A stretch of 64,000 bases of DNA, from contig JANQRJ010000021.1 of assembly GCA_028284635.1 (NCBI GenBank), forward strand, positions 62,001 to 126,000. Reading direction: 5' to 3'. The stretch comes from Pelagicoccus sp. (GTDB lineage: Bacteria; Verrucomicrobiota; Verrucomicrobiia; Opitutales; Opitutaceae). The notes beneath the pieces were generated by a model. That model was not told where the DNA came from. It ran no database searches and worked only from the letters and a program-made list of their open reading frames with translations. Shown piece by piece: positions 8,954 through 18,949 of this stretch (the stretch's first letter is position 1; each line of letters starts with the position of its first letter). Both the position numbers and the translations under genes were made by a program.

Positions 8954-9715
8954 ATGAATACCGCAACCCGAATATCCCACACAGCGCTCGGCGTGTCACT
9001 CCTGCTCGCACTCGCTGCCTGCAGCAAGCCAGCCGACGAAAAGGCCGAGACCGTGGAAGCAGCTCCCCACGAACAACCCGCGATCGCCACCGAGACCAGC
9101 GAGCCGACCTTCGAGAGCCTCGATAAAAAAGTCAGCTACGGCATCGGCATCAACATCGGGACCCAGATCGCAGCAGACCAGAATATCGAGATCGATCTGG
9201 ATTCGCTCTTCGCCGGACTTCGGGATGCCACCGCAGGCAAGGATCCGCGCCTGAGCGATGAAGAGCTCCGCGCCGCATTCGAAGCCATCAACGCCCGAGC
9301 CCAAGAGGCTCAAGCCGCCAAAGCCCGCGAAAGCGCCCAAGCCTCCGCCGCTTTTCTCGAAACCAACAAGCAGCGCCCCGAAATCACCACTACTGACTCC
9401 GGCCTGCAATACGAGGTGCTCCAAAGCGGGGACGGCGAAGCCAAGCCCACCACAAGCAACACCGTGCGCGTACACTACCACGGCACGCTCGTCGACGGCA
9501 CGGTCTTCGACAGTTCCGTAGACCGCGGCGAACCTATCGAATTCGCCGTTACCGGCGTGATCTCGGGATGGACCGAAGCCCTCCAGCTCATGACCGTTGG
9601 CGACAAATGGAAACTCTACATCCCGTCCGAACACGCCTACGGAGAACGAGGCCGCCCCGGCATCCCCCCAAACTCCGCTCTCATATTCGAAGTCGAGCTC
9701 CTCGAAATAAAGTAA
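8954..9715 (+). CDS. FKBP-type peptidyl-prolyl isomerase lipoprotein (FkpA/Mip-like)
   Basis: The 253-residue protein has a lipoprotein signal (lipobox LAAC about residue 20), an N-terminal helical dimerisation region and a C-terminal FKBP domain (about residues 150-253). The core motifs are VRVHYHGTLVDGTVFDSS and IPSEHAYGERG. It should act as a periplasmic or envelope prolyl isomerase and folding chaperone. The ATG at 8954 is chosen because it opens the signal peptide. A strong intrinsic terminator follows 28 bases after the stop. Confidence 0.9.
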   Translation: MNTATRISHTALGVSLLLALAACSKPADEKAETVEAAPHEQPAIATETSEPTFESLDKKVSYGIGINIGTQIAADQNIEIDLDSLFAGLRDATAGKDPRLSDEELRAAFEAINARAQEAQAAKARESAQASAAFLETNKQRPEITTTDSGLQYEVLQSGDGEAKPTTSNTVRVHYHGTLVDGTVFDSSVDRGEPIEFAVTGVISGWTEALQLMTVGDKWKLYIPSEHAYGERGRPGIPPNSALIFEVELLEIK

Positions 9716-9742
9716 AAGGACCTGATATCTGCCCCTTTCTCG

Positions 9743-9770
9743 GAGCTCGCCAAAGGCGGGCTCTTTTTTT
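9743..9770 (+). terminator. Intrinsic terminator of the FKBP gene
   Basis: The stem gagctcgcc/ggcgggctc (9743-9751 and 9755-9763, one G-T pair, 3-base loop) is followed by seven T residues. Confidence 0.85.
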
Positions 9771-9792
9771 GCCCTCTCCGAATAGAGACAAC

Positions 9793-9906
9793 TTAGAGCG
9801 ACTTCACAATATCAGCAGCGTGCCCAACCGCCATAATCCAAACGTAGATCGTCGCTACCATAAAAGTAATTAGGCTCGTGAAGCTGAATCTCATGCATCC
9901 CACCAT
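9793..9906 (-). CDS. Possible 37-residue membrane microprotein
   Basis: An ATG at 9906 opens a 37-codon frame ending at 9793. It encodes one hydrophobic helix (LITFMVATIYVWIMAV) flanked by a polar N-terminus and a short C-terminal tail. A gagg-type ribosome-binding site lies 2-3 bases upstream. The frame is short, so this is a suggestion only. It could be tested by conservation of the protein reading frame in relatives. Confidence 0.3.
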   Translation of the reverse strand: MVGCMRFSFTSLITFMVATIYVWIMAVGHAADIVKSL

Positions 9907-10447
9907 AGCCTCGTTTTATATGAATAAAAGCTCCAATTCACAATATATTTACATTTAGTGGCCACCACCACTCAGCCCTCATGGACCATCCTTAAACGCT
10001 AAACGCTAATCGGTCATGAGCACTCCATACCACTCTATGCAAAATCTATAGGCAAAGCAGCTCAGTTCAAATATAGCGTATATCAGCAGTGCTCATCTAA
10101 AAAGCGTGCCCAGAAAACAATATTCACTCGTCGCGCGAAAACAGAACCTCGATCCTCGACTGTCTGTCGTGTGACGAACGCGCTCCCACACCAATCTCTC
10201 CGCATCCACGGATCCTGCCCGAAGATCACTAAAAAGTTGTATAACAACTAGATCCTCAAGCCCACCAGGCAAGAAAGGTTTGCGAGAGGAGCCCCAACAG
10301 GGTCTACTCCCTAGTCCAAAGCAGCCGCAATCGAACCCAGCGCTAGCGATATCGAAGCGCCCATCTCACTCAAATCACACAGCCGTCAGAAAACAGTCGC
10401 GCCAGTATTCTAGCTTCAGGCTACGAACTCGGTCAGGCAACACCCCA
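9907..10447. other. Intergenic stretch, nothing recognised
   Basis: About 540 bases precede the sensor kinase. I see no RNA gene, clear hairpin or conserved coding frame. The kinase frame stays open upstream of its likely start, but that part carries no secretion-type or conserved sequence. Confidence 0.5.
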
Positions 10448-13400
10448 ATGGTTCTACCGAAACGCATCCCACACGTCATCCTGGCCGCTGCTTGTTTCCT
10501 GATCAATGTCAGGGCCCAACCGCCTACCGATTCGGATTTCGAAGCCTTCGAATTAGAACCCCAACTCAACAAGCCATGGCTCATCGAGCGCATCCGAGAC
10601 GAAGGAGTGCTGGACGAGCAGAAGATCGGCTCTCTCTTCTGCGATCGCAACGACAACCTCTGGGTCGCTTCGAACGGCGGCTTGATCTTCTCCGACGGCT
10701 ACCGCTGGAAGCGATATGGAGTCGAGCACGGCTTGCCCAGCGACTTCGTGCGATGCGTCATACAGGACGACAACGGAGACATATGGGTCGGCACTGACAG
10801 CGGAGTAGGCGTCTTCGACGGCAAAAGCTTCGACTCGCGAGGAAGCGAGAACTGGCTGGCCGGACCCAACGTTCGGCGCATACGCAAGGACCCAGACGGC
10901 ACGCTCTGGTTCTCCTGCGACCTCTATCCACTCTACAGCGTTCCCGGAGGCCTTACAGCATACAAGGATGGCAAGGCCAGGTCCTACGGACTGGAAGACG
11001 GAATCCCATCCGAGCATGTCTTCGACTACTTTCGCAGCAGCGATGGCCATCAATTCGCCATCACCCCAAACGGCTTGGCAATGAAGAAAGGCGAGCGTTG
11101 GGAACCCATGCTCGTGGATGCAGAGTTCGGCATCACCCGCAAAGCCTCTCTCACCGAAACGGTCGACGGACGCTTGATCGCAATCGCAGCAGACAGGTAC
11201 TACGAATTCGACGGTCAGTCATGGAGTCCACGCGAATTCGCGGACGACAAAGTCGAAGTCAATCCCTACTGGGCAGGAAGAACCAAGGCCGGAAAGAACT
11301 TCCTATACGGAACCGACAACGAAACTGGACAACACCATATGTATCGGTTTGCAGACGGGGTTCTGACAAAGGCCAGCCCTCCGATCTCGAAATTCTTCGC
11401 CATGCACGACTCAGCCTTCGACAGCGAAGGCAGGCTGTTCATCTCAAGCGCCGAGGAGCTCTTTCGAATCGACTGGGAGCAAAGCCAATGGAGCCAGTAC
11501 GACACCCTGCCCATGCCAAGGTACAGCGATCGCTTCGACCGAGTATGGTTCGGAGGCTATCCGGAACGTGTCGTCGTGAAATCCGAAGACAAATTCTACG
11601 AACAAGATTCCTTCCCCTGCATTCTCGCCAAGGATGGCTTAGGCAACGTCTGGGGATTCTCGGCAAAGACTTCCGAAATTCGCAAATGGGACGAACGCGA
11701 ACGCCGATTCGACCAAAGCCAAACCGGCATACGAAAAATCGGAGGCATCGCATCCGGTAGCGGAACGCAAACCTGGGTCTACGGGCAGACCAGCGACGCC
11801 AAGATGGCCTTAGCCGTATTCGATGGATCCAAATGGGCCAGCAACGTGATCGCAGGTGTCGACTCGAGTCTCATACTGGACGCCGTCGCGGATCCCTCCG
11901 GAGGGGTCTGGCTCCACATCCAAGACGAGCGCAGAGAAGCCGTGCGGCTCGTCCACTTAGTACATTCGGACAGCTTCGAACTGCTCGAGGACTACGAGCT
12001 TCCCATGCCTCTGCTCATAAAAAGCGAACCCGCCCTGACCGTCGATCGACAAGGAAGAGTATGGCTCTCAGGCGAACAAGGACTCTTCCGTCTGGACCAG
12101 GAAAGCAAGTCTCTCAAACGCATCCACGAAGTCAGCGGTTCCCTCGTGAGCCGCGGCTACGATCAAGGCGAAAGCATTGTATTCCTAGTCAAAGGCGCCA
12201 CCAACCGGCAAAGCTACTTCGCCCGATATCGAGACGAAAGCTGGCAGAAGATTCCCGCTCGCTTTTCATTCTACAACGTCAAGCGGCCTTTCATTCACTA
12301 TATTAACGCCACCGTCGTCGCAAAGGCAGACAAGCAAGGGAATATCTATGCCAAGATGACGGACGGCCTCGCCATACTCACTCCCGAACCCGAGCAAGCA
12401 ACCGTCTTCCTCAATGTGCCAGGTTATGTCTCAGGTGACGGAATCGTAAAAGACAGCGAAGGCCAGCTATGGATAGGATCCAGCCAAAGCAACGTGCGCA
12501 GCACGACCTCCATGACGAACGTCTCTCGCTTCAAAGGCGACCTAGCGCCCCCGGACACCGAGATCCTGTCCTTTCAAAACGAAGTCCGCCGAGACAGTCG
12601 ACTCGAAATCGAAGTCGAAGGGCGAGAACGCTTTCGCCCCCGCGACGACCCCAACAAGTTTCTCTACTCATGGCGGATCAACGAAGACCCATGGACCGGC
12701 TTCCAGCCCTTGCCCGCAGACGGCTTTGATACAACATCCCTGCCCCTCGGAACCCATACCTTAGAGATTCGAGCGATGGATCCCGGCATGGACATAGATC
12801 CCTATCCAGCAAAAGTCTCCTTCGACATCTACCCGATCCCACTCCAGCAACGCTCATGGTTCTACCCGGTCGTCCTCGCCGCCCTGCTCATCATAGCAGT
12901 CCTCGCGGCTATCGCCATAGAACGGGCAAAACGCCTTTCCCAGATGAACGACCAGCTCGAGCAGCGCGTCGCCGAACGCACCGCTGAACTCGAGATGTCC
13001 ATGAAACGCGCGGAAGAAGCCGACAGCCTGAAATCCGCTTTCCTCGCCAATCTATCCCACGAGATCAGGACCCCCCTCAACGCGATCCTCGGCTTCTCTT
13101 CGCTCATGAACGAGGAAGGCCTTGATCCCGAAACGCGTAACCATCATCTCAATACAATCGAACAAAACTCGCAGGCCCTTCTGCGCCTCATAGAAGATAT
13201 CCTAGACTTCTCCATGATCGAGTCGAACCAGCTTCGAATCGAGGTCCAGGAATTCAGCTTGAACGACTTTCTCGAAAGCGTCAGTCGTTCGCACGCCATA
13301 CGGGCAACGTCCACGCAAATAGAATGGCGGCTCAACAATGCCCTACAGCAGGAAGAGCTATCGATCAGGTCCGACCACCAACGCATAAGGCAGATCATAG

Positions 13401-13750
13401 ACAATCTCGTCAACAACGCCTTCAAGTTCACCAAGGAAGGCTGCATCGAAGTCGGAGCGACGCGAGACGAGCAATCGCTCAGTCTCTACGTCAAGGATAC
13501 AGGAAGAGGAATCCGGTCCGCCAACCTCGAAACCATCTTCAAGCGCTTCACCAAACTGCAGGAATCCGAAACCGCCGTCCAACGAGGCGTAGGCCTCGGG
13601 CTGTCCATCTCCCAGCGACTCGCCCATCTCATGGGAGGAGACCTCACCGTCGAATCGAACTACGGCAAAGGTTCCTGCTTCTTCTTCAAGCTACCCCTCT
13701 CTCATACCTCCGCAGCAGCCCCAAAGCGAACATCACCCCACTCCGCCTGA
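10448..13750 (+). CDS. Sensor histidine kinase with Reg_prop beta-propeller and Y_Y_Y domain
   Basis: The 1100-residue protein starts with a signal peptide (HVILAAACFLINVRA). A periplasmic sensor of two-component-regulator propeller repeats follows (for example DNLWVASNGGLI and GDIWVGTDSGV), then a Y_Y_Y-type Ig-like domain (FLYSWRINEDPWTGF). Next come one transmembrane helix near residues 805-824, a coiled coil, HisKA with His871 in LANLSHEIRTPLNA, and HATPase with GVGLGLSISQRL. It lacks the fused receiver/HTH common in such proteins, so it needs a separate response regulator; none is adjacent. The ATG at 10448 is chosen because the signal peptide begins there. Confidence 0.9.
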   Translation: MVLPKRIPHVILAAACFLINVRAQPPTDSDFEAFELEPQLNKPWLIERIRDEGVLDEQKIGSLFCDRNDNLWVASNGGLIFSDGYRWKRYGVEHGLPSDFVRCVIQDDNGDIWVGTDSGVGVFDGKSFDSRGSENWLAGPNVRRIRKDPDGTLWFSCDLYPLYSVPGGLTAYKDGKARSYGLEDGIPSEHVFDYFRSSDGHQFAITPNGLAMKKGERWEPMLVDAEFGITRKASLTETVDGRLIAIAADRYYEFDGQSWSPREFADDKVEVNPYWAGRTKAGKNFLYGTDNETGQHHMYRFADGVLTKASPPISKFFAMHDSAFDSEGRLFISSAEELFRIDWEQSQWSQYDTLPMPRYSDRFDRVWFGGYPERVVVKSEDKFYEQDSFPCILAKDGLGNVWGFSAKTSEIRKWDERERRFDQSQTGIRKIGGIASGSGTQTWVYGQTSDAKMALAVFDGSKWASNVIAGVDSSLILDAVADPSGGVWLHIQDERREAVRLVHLVHSDSFELLEDYELPMPLLIKSEPALTVDRQGRVWLSGEQGLFRLDQESKSLKRIHEVSGSLVSRGYDQGESIVFLVKGATNRQSYFARYRDESWQKIPARFSFYNVKRPFIHYINATVVAKADKQGNIYAKMTDGLAILTPEPEQATVFLNVPGYVSGDGIVKDSEGQLWIGSSQSNVRSTTSMTNVSRFKGDLAPPDTEILSFQNEVRRDSRLEIEVEGRERFRPRDDPNKFLYSWRINEDPWTGFQPLPADGFDTTSLPLGTHTLEIRAMDPGMDIDPYPAKVSFDIYPIPLQQRSWFYPVVLAALLIIAVLAAIAIERAKRLSQMNDQLEQRVAERTAELEMSMKRAEEADSLKSAFLANLSHEIRTPLNAILGFSSLMNEEGLDPETRNHHLNTIEQNSQALLRLIEDILDFSMIESNQLRIEVQEFSLNDFLESVSRSHAIRATSTQIEWRLNNALQQEELSIRSDHQRIRQIIDNLVNNAFKFTKEGCIEVGATRDEQSLSLYVKDTGRGIRSANLETIFKRFTKLQESETAVQRGVGLGLSISQRLAHLMGGDLTVESNYGKGSCFFFKLPLSHTSAAAPKRTSPHSA

Positions 13751-13759
13751 GCGCTCCAC

Positions 13760-15889
13760 TCAACGCTGCAAAGCCAGGCGCAAGTTCTCCACATCATGGA
13801 CAGGAGCCTGGCAAATGTAGTCCTCGCACACATACGCAGCGGCCCCTTCGAAGCCGTGCAGCATAGCCTGGAGCTTTTCGTTGCCCTCGAACTCGCCCTC
13901 CAAGCCTTTCCCCGAATCGAGGGCAATCAAAACCGAGCCTGGCTTGCGGCTGCGACCGGCAACCGCCAATAGCTCGGCGAAGAGAGAATCATCCCTCCTG
14001 CCTACGATCACGATCTGCTGTCCCGAGCTAGCAAGTCGCGAGGCGACTGTCAGCATCAGAGGCATGGAACGAGGGGATCGACTCCATTGTCCAGCAAAGG
14101 CATCGACCGTTCGCCTCGCAGCATCGAGGTACTCGGATCGATCGGTCAACATAGCGAGTCGCCAGAAGGCCAGAGCCGCCAACGAGCTCGCCGCAGGTTC
14201 CGCTCCGTCATAGTCGTCACGCAAGCGAACGATCAACGAAGCGTCTCCGGCTTCGGAAGCGAAGAAACCGCCGCGCTGCGCATCCTCGAAGCGACTGCGG
14301 AGCTGATCGAGAAACAGGCGTGACCGCTCCAGCCAGACGACGTCGAACGAGCTTTCGTACAAGTCGAGAAACCCATTCGCGGCAGCTGCATAGTCCTCGG
14401 CGAAACCGGAAGCATTTCCCAAGCCGAGCCGATAGACGCGCCGCAAAGAACCATCCTCCTGCCGCATCTCGTTCCATATGAAGTCGCCAGCCCGGTTCGC
14501 GAGCTGTAACAAAGTACTGTCGCCAGATACCTGATACGTTTTACAGATTCCTGAAATGGCCAAACCGTTCCAGGAAACGATAGCCTTGTCGTCGAGATGC
14601 GGACGCGGACGCTTCAACCGGGCCTCGAAAAGGATCGAACAAGAGCGGGCGAGCGACTCGGAGACGCTCTCCTCCGTCATCCGAAAAGCTGCAGCCAGGT
14701 CCGCGAGACTTCGTACACGAGCAAGCGTGTTCAGACCTAACAGCTCGCCGTGCGGATCGGACTCGGGGCGGGCATTGCCGCCTTCCTGGACGTCGAAGGC
14801 GGCTTCGAAGAGGCCCGAATCGGCGCCGAGAAGAGAACTCAGCTCGGAGCGGCTCCACACGTAGAAAGCGCCTTCCTTCGACTCGGAAGGATCTCGAGGA
14901 TCGGGGCTGTCCGCGTCTTCCGCGGCGAAAAACTGTCCCTGCTCGCCCAGAAGATCCCGACCGAGATAGGCCGCGATTTCGCGCGCGACACGCCGGTACT
15001 CCTCGCGACCGGTCAGGCAAAAGGCTTGAGCGTAGACCTCGGCCAGCTGACCTTGATCGTAGAGCATCTTTTCGTAGTGAGGAACGTGCCAGTATTCATC
15101 GACCGAATACCGATGAAATCCTCCGCCCAGATGGTCCCACATGCCGCCCGAGGCCATGCGGTCCAGAGTCCTCGTCAACATCCGAACAAGGACCTCGGAA
15201 CGATCCGCGGCGCAGGCCTGCAGGAGGAGCTGCAGGTTCGCCGCCATAGGAAACTTGGGCGGTCCGTCGAAGCCGCCCCAACGTTCATCGAAGGAAGAGG
15301 AGAGTTGGTCGATGCAGGTAGCGACTGCCTTCAAGGCATCCGCTTCGAGAGCGCCCGCCGAGCTTTCGGCGTCGCGCATCAGCAGACCGGCGCTTTTCTC
15401 GCCGACTTCGAGAAGCGTTTCACGCTGTTCCGTCCAAGCAACGTGAATACGTTGAATGAGAGAGCGGAATCCGATACGGCCGTAGCGATCTTCAGGCGGG
15501 AAATAGGTGCCACCGTAGAAGGGCTTCAGATCCGGAGTGAGCCAGACGCTCATCGGCCACCCGCCGCTTCCAGTCGTCGCCTGCACGTAGGCCATGTAGA
15601 TGCGGTCGACGTCCGGGCGCTCTTCGCGGTCGAGCTTCACGTTGACGAAACAGTCGTTTTGCAGCTTCGCGATCTCCGGGTCCTCGAAACTCTCGTGAGC
15701 CATGACGTGACACCAGTGACAGGTGGAGTAGCCGATCGAGAGAAAGATAGGCAGGTCGCGACGACGAGCCTCGGCAAAGGCCTCCTCTCCCCATTCACGC
15801 CAGGCGACGGGATTGGAGGCGTGCTGCAGCAGGTATGGCGAGCGACTGTTCGCAAGCCTATTCGAGTCTTCCTCAGGCGCTCCATTCAT
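13760..15889 (-). CDS. Thioredoxin-domain protein of the DUF255/YyaL (SPATA20-like) family
   Basis: The 709-residue protein has an N-terminal thioredoxin-like domain with the Cys57-His-Trp-Cys60 motif in [14 protein letters not shown] and the family opening [16 protein letters not shown] long (alpha/alpha)6-barrel resembling cellobiose/GlcNAc epimerases follows. Family length is normal. Its biochemical role is not firmly known; a redox-linked sugar-modifying or folding function is often proposed. The ATG at 15889 is preferred over a TTG 12 bases upstream. Confidence 0.88.
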   Translation of the reverse strand: MNGAPEEDSNRLANSRSPYLLQHASNPVAWREWGEEAFAEARRRDLPIFLSIGYSTCHWCHVMAHESFEDPEIAKLQNDCFVNVKLDREERPDVDRIYMAYVQATTGSGGWPMSVWLTPDLKPFYGGTYFPPEDRYGRIGFRSLIQRIHVAWTEQRETLLEVGEKSAGLLMRDAESSAGALEADALKAVATCIDQLSSSFDERWGGFDGPPKFPMAANLQLLLQACAADRSEVLVRMLTRTLDRMASGGMWDHLGGGFHRYSVDEYWHVPHYEKMLYDQGQLAEVYAQAFCLTGREEYRRVAREIAAYLGRDLLGEQGQFFAAEDADSPDPRDPSESKEGAFYVWSRSELSSLLGADSGLFEAAFDVQEGGNARPESDPHGELLGLNTLARVRSLADLAAAFRMTEESVSESLARSCSILFEARLKRPRPHLDDKAIVSWNGLAISGICKTYQVSGDSTLLQLANRAGDFIWNEMRQEDGSLRRVYRLGLGNASGFAEDYAAAANGFLDLYESSFDVVWLERSRLFLDQLRSRFEDAQRGGFFASEAGDASLIVRLRDDYDGAEPAASSLAALAFWRLAMLTDRSEYLDAARRTVDAFAGQWSRSPRSMPLMLTVASRLASSGQQIVIVGRRDDSLFAELLAVAGRSRKPGSVLIALDSGKGLEGEFEGNEKLQAMLHGFEGAAAYVCEDYICQAPVHDVENLRLALQR

Positions 15890-15949
15890 CGCGCCCCACA
15901 ATTGTCCCCAACCGAGAAGGGCGGAAGAAAAAAGGGACGCAAATTCTTA

Positions 15950-15985
15950 GCCACTTAAAAAGTCAACGTTGCTTTCTTAAGTGGC
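15950..15985. terminator. Inverted repeat downstream of glycine-zipper gene
   Basis: The arms gccacttaa (15950-15958) and ttaagtggc (15977-15985) are perfect with an 18-base loop. They lie between two - strand genes. They could be a transcript end for the upstream lipoprotein gene or a protein-binding site for the DUF255 gene promoter. No T-tract is visible, so the role is open. Confidence 0.3.
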
Positions 15986-16028
15986 AAGTAGTTGATTGTT
16001 AATGATTTTTGTATCTATAAATAGCGGT

Positions 16029-16061
16029 GCGCGAAACGTTTCACGCATGACACGGCACTAG
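16029..16061. repeat. Second copy of dispersed repeat
   Basis: The reverse complement matches 7378-7410 at 28 of 33 positions. It runs into the 3' end of the glycine-zipper lipoprotein gene. Confidence 0.4.
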
Positions 16062-16561
16062 TAAGATGCCGTCGACATCACATGCGAGACATGGGCCTCC
16101 CCGCTTGGAGTGGAGCTAACGTTGACTCGATCTCCCTCGCCAAAGCCGCCTTCCCTGATCTCTTGGATCACGACAATGGCGCCTCCGTCATCGAGATTTA
16201 TGGTAAGCTCCTGAGCCTTCTTCTTGGTCAACTCCTTTTCGACCACACTGCCTACCACGGCTCCGGCGACTCCCGCGCCAGCCGTAGCAAGCGTTCGTCC
16301 GGACCCCTTGCCAACCGTTTGTCCAACAGCCGCTCCGATAACCGCCCCGCTTGTCTGGCCAAGTCGCGTGGTTTCGCCGTCGATCACCACGATTCGCGTA
16401 GAAATCACTGTGCCCGACTCAACTTGCTGGACCTTGCCGCTGATCGAGCGCGGCACCGTTTGAGCTCCGCTGGAAGCGCAACCATATAAAAAGGAAGCGG
16501 CAAGCGCCGCGACCGCGAAACGCGCCCCTAGAGACGCCAACGTCTTTTTCGAGTATTCCAT
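16058..16561 (-). CDS. Glycine-zipper lipoprotein (SlyB/Pcp-like)
   Basis: The 167-residue protein has a lipobox (FLYGCASSG) and a glycine-zipper pair (GAVIGAAVGQTVG and AGAGVAGAVVGSVVE). A short C-terminal beta domain contains LTINLDDGGAIVVIQEIREGG. Such proteins sit in the outer membrane and form small helical hairpins; SlyB-type members respond to envelope stress. It is paralogous to the next gene upstream (16616-17188), sharing TVISTRIVVIDGE-like and KKKAQELTINLD-like segments. The start at 16561 opens the signal peptide. Confidence 0.75.
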   Translation of the reverse strand: MEYSKKTLASLGARFAVAALAASFLYGCASSGAQTVPRSISGKVQQVESGTVISTRIVVIDGETTRLGQTSGAVIGAAVGQTVGKGSGRTLATAGAGVAGAVVGSVVEKELTKKKAQELTINLDDGGAIVVIQEIREGGFGEGDRVNVSSTPSGEAHVSHVMSTASY

Positions 16562-16615
16562 CAACGGGTGATACGGCGACGGAACGCGACGCGGATTCAC
16601 CCGAGAGGATCTCGA

Positions 16616-17188
16616 TCACCAAGTAACTGGAGGCGATTCTCCTTGGAGCTCCTCTTCGCTAATCAGATAGCCCTTCGTTTCGGGATCGAGATAAGGGTCT
16701 TCATCGGCGTGGAACACGCGCGAGCTGCCATAGACATTGGTGTAGACCTGCACGCGCTCCATAGCTTCGAAAGGCGGATTGCGGATCTCTTGGATCACGA
16801 CTACCTTGTCCCCTTCATCGAGCTGAATGATCATCTCCTGAGCCCTTTTCTCGGTGAGCCTTTTCTCTATCATCGGTCCGACAATAACTCCCGCTACGGT
16901 AGCCACCGCTACCGTACCCGCCGCTTGACGCAGGTCTCGATCGTCTTCGATCGAGGGACTCGCCGCCGCTCCAACCGCTCCACCAAGGATGCCGCCCACC
17001 GTTCTGCCAGTATTGGAGGCCGTTCCATCGATCACGACCTCGCGCACGCTGATCACCGTACCCTGCTCCAGGCGATGGGCCATGCCGGCGTGGGCAACGG
17101 GATAGTTTGGCTTCGACTGAGAAGATGCGCAGCCGACAAGAAGCGAGCACAACAAGCAAGGTACGACAACTAGAGACAGTCTATACAT
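16616..17188 (-). CDS. Glycine-zipper lipoprotein, paralogue
   Basis: The 190-residue protein has a signal peptide with lipobox LLVGCASS, a glycine-zipper region (GGILGGAVGAAAS, AVATVAGVIVGPMIE) and KRAQEMIIQLDEGDKVVVIQ. It aligns along its length with the 16058-16561 product and has an extra acidic C-terminal tail (DEDPYLDPETKGY). The tandem position indicates duplication. The start at 17188 is chosen at the signal peptide. Confidence 0.72.
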   Translation of the reverse strand: MYRLSLVVVPCLLCSLLVGCASSQSKPNYPVAHAGMAHRLEQGTVISVREVVIDGTASNTGRTVGGILGGAVGAAASPSIEDDRDLRQAAGTVAVATVAGVIVGPMIEKRLTEKRAQEMIIQLDEGDKVVVIQEIRNPPFEAMERVQVYTNVYGSSRVFHADEDPYLDPETKGYLISEEELQGESPPVTW

Positions 17189-17605
17189 CGGGATTCGCAA
17201 ACAACGAGACTCTATCAATCAAAACACGCAGAGGATCGTCAAGACTACTGATCGCCACGGCGCAAGAAAGCCTCAAGGTCGAAATGCCACCGCTGGTTTC
17301 AGTCAAAATATCTTCAAACGGACCCTCGGACAAACCAACCATTTACAGCGTCGGACCACCCCGCTAAAATCGCAGGCCTTAACTACCCCATGAACGAACG
17401 AACCCCAGAAAGCCAAGCGCTGCTTTTCAATCCACCTCTTCGCGTGTTCGACAGCAATCAGCGGACGCTTCAATCAAACCGTCCCCAAAGCCTGCCTCGT
17501 TTCCCCCGACCCCGACTGCAAACGCTCGTCAACCACGACCTCGTAAGAAAACGCTTCGCAAGGCGACAACCCGGAATCCGCTTTCTTTGAGCGGGGCCAC
17601 GTCGC
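17189..17605. other. Intergenic stretch, no convincing gene
   Basis: This is 417 bases between the lipoprotein start and the xseA stop. A 66-codon + frame exists at 17390-17590, but it is rich in Arg/Pro, has no ribosome-binding site and resembles no protein. I see no clear hairpin. Confidence 0.45.
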
Positions 17606-18949
17606 CTACTTCTCCACGCGAAGATCCAGTTTTCCGTCTCGCAGCTCCGCTCTTACACGGTCGGACGGCCCGACCTGAGCGACGCTGGTAAGCGGCCTGC
17701 CTGATCTCGTAGTCAACATGGCAAACCCGCGCCGCAAGGTCGCCTCAGGTCCTATCGCCTGCAAGGTCGCGCCAGCAAGGGCAAGGCGGGAACGGCGATC
17801 TGCCATCTCCCTATGCATAGCGGCTTCCAGACGATCTCCGAACTCCCGCAACCTATCCATTCGGTCACGCAGTTCCGCTTTCACATCCAACTCCGACAAG
17901 CGGCGCTCCAAAGCGTCCAACCTTCCGTGCAAGCCCGCCACGCCAAGCTGAAATCCCGACCCCAAACGAGCAGCCAGCTCGTCCAAACGCAGAAACGCCC
18001 GCTCCATCGAACCGCTCGGAGCCAAGCCTTTCAGACGAATCCCGCTATGCCGCAAAGCGAAACGGGCCTCCCTCAAGGCAGCCTCAACGACCGCATCCAA
18101 ACTCCGGCCAGCTGACGTCACGCGTTCAACGCAGCTCAGAAAAAGACTGCCAATCATCTCCGCGGCAGCCGAGGGCGTCTCGGCTCTGACATCCGCGGCA
18201 AAGTCGGTCAGCGTGAAATCGATCTCATGGCCGATTCCCGAGATCGTCGGTATGGAGCTGGCGGATACGGATCGGGCGACTGCCTCTTCGTTGAAGCACC
18301 ACAGGTCCTCAATGCTGCCCCCGCCTCGACAAAGTACCAAGACGTCGTATCCACCGAGCTGATTCACCAGCTCTATGGCCCGCACGATCTCATCCGCCGC
18401 TCCTTGACCCTGCACCTTGCATGGAAACACGTGGGCGCACCCACCCCATTCGCGGCGCTTCAGTATGCGGGCGAAGTCCTGGACAGCAGCCCCAGTAGGG
18501 GAAGTTATCACGGCCACTCTGAGCGGCAAGAAAGGCAAAGGCCTCTTGCGATCCGCATCGAAAAGCCCCTCCGCAGACAAGCGGCCCTTCAGAAGCTCGA
18601 AAGCCCGAAACAATTTCCCCTGCCCGCTTTCCCGCATCTCCCGCACGATAAACTGATACCGTCCATGCGGCTCGTAGACGCTGATTTCGCCAAAAGCCAC
18701 GACCTCCATGCCCTCCTGCAAGTCGAAACCCAGGCGAGCCGCCTGGCCGCGAAACATAGCCGCAGGAAGCTGAGCTCCCACGTCCTTCAAAGAAAAATAG
18801 AGATGACCACTGCTCTGTCTCCTAAGATTGGATACTTCACCCACGATCCAGCACGGCTGGATTCGAGCTTCCAGCAGGGACTTGATTGTAGCCGTGTATT
18901 CGGAAACCGTTACACGACCGCCATCCTCGAAAAGCTCAGACTGCCTCAC
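17606..18949 (-). CDS. xseA: Exodeoxyribonuclease VII large subunit
   Basis: The 447-residue length is normal. The protein has an N-terminal OB fold (SEYTATIKSLLEARIQPCWIVGEVSNL, GHLYFSLKD), the catalytic core with VITSPTGAAVQDF and the conserved LCRGGGSIEDLW...ISGIGHEIDFTL, and a C-terminal coiled coil. With XseB it degrades single-stranded DNA to oligonucleotides. No xseB is seen next to it. It overlaps the upstream membrane-protein gene by 14 bases, so the two are probably one operon. Confidence 0.95.
   Translation of the reverse strand: MRQSELFEDGGRVTVSEYTATIKSLLEARIQPCWIVGEVSNLRRQSSGHLYFSLKDVGAQLPAAMFRGQAARLGFDLQEGMEVVAFGEISVYEPHGRYQFIVREMRESGQGKLFRAFELLKGRLSAEGLFDADRKRPLPFLPLRVAVITSPTGAAVQDFARILKRREWGGCAHVFPCKVQGQGAADEIVRAIELVNQLGGYDVLVLCRGGGSIEDLWCFNEEAVARSVSASSIPTISGIGHEIDFTLTDFAADVRAETPSAAAEMIGSLFLSCVERVTSAGRSLDAVVEAALREARFALRHSGIRLKGLAPSGSMERAFLRLDELAARLGSGFQLGVAGLHGRLDALERRLSELDVKAELRDRMDRLREFGDRLEAAMHREMADRRSRLALAGATLQAIGPEATLRRGFAMLTTRSGRPLTSVAQVGPSDRVRAELRDGKLDLRVEK

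Noticed and set aside
14750..15958. 402-codon + frame antisense to the DUF255 gene
   Set aside because: Antisense to a clear thioredoxin-domain protein; no recognisable domain.
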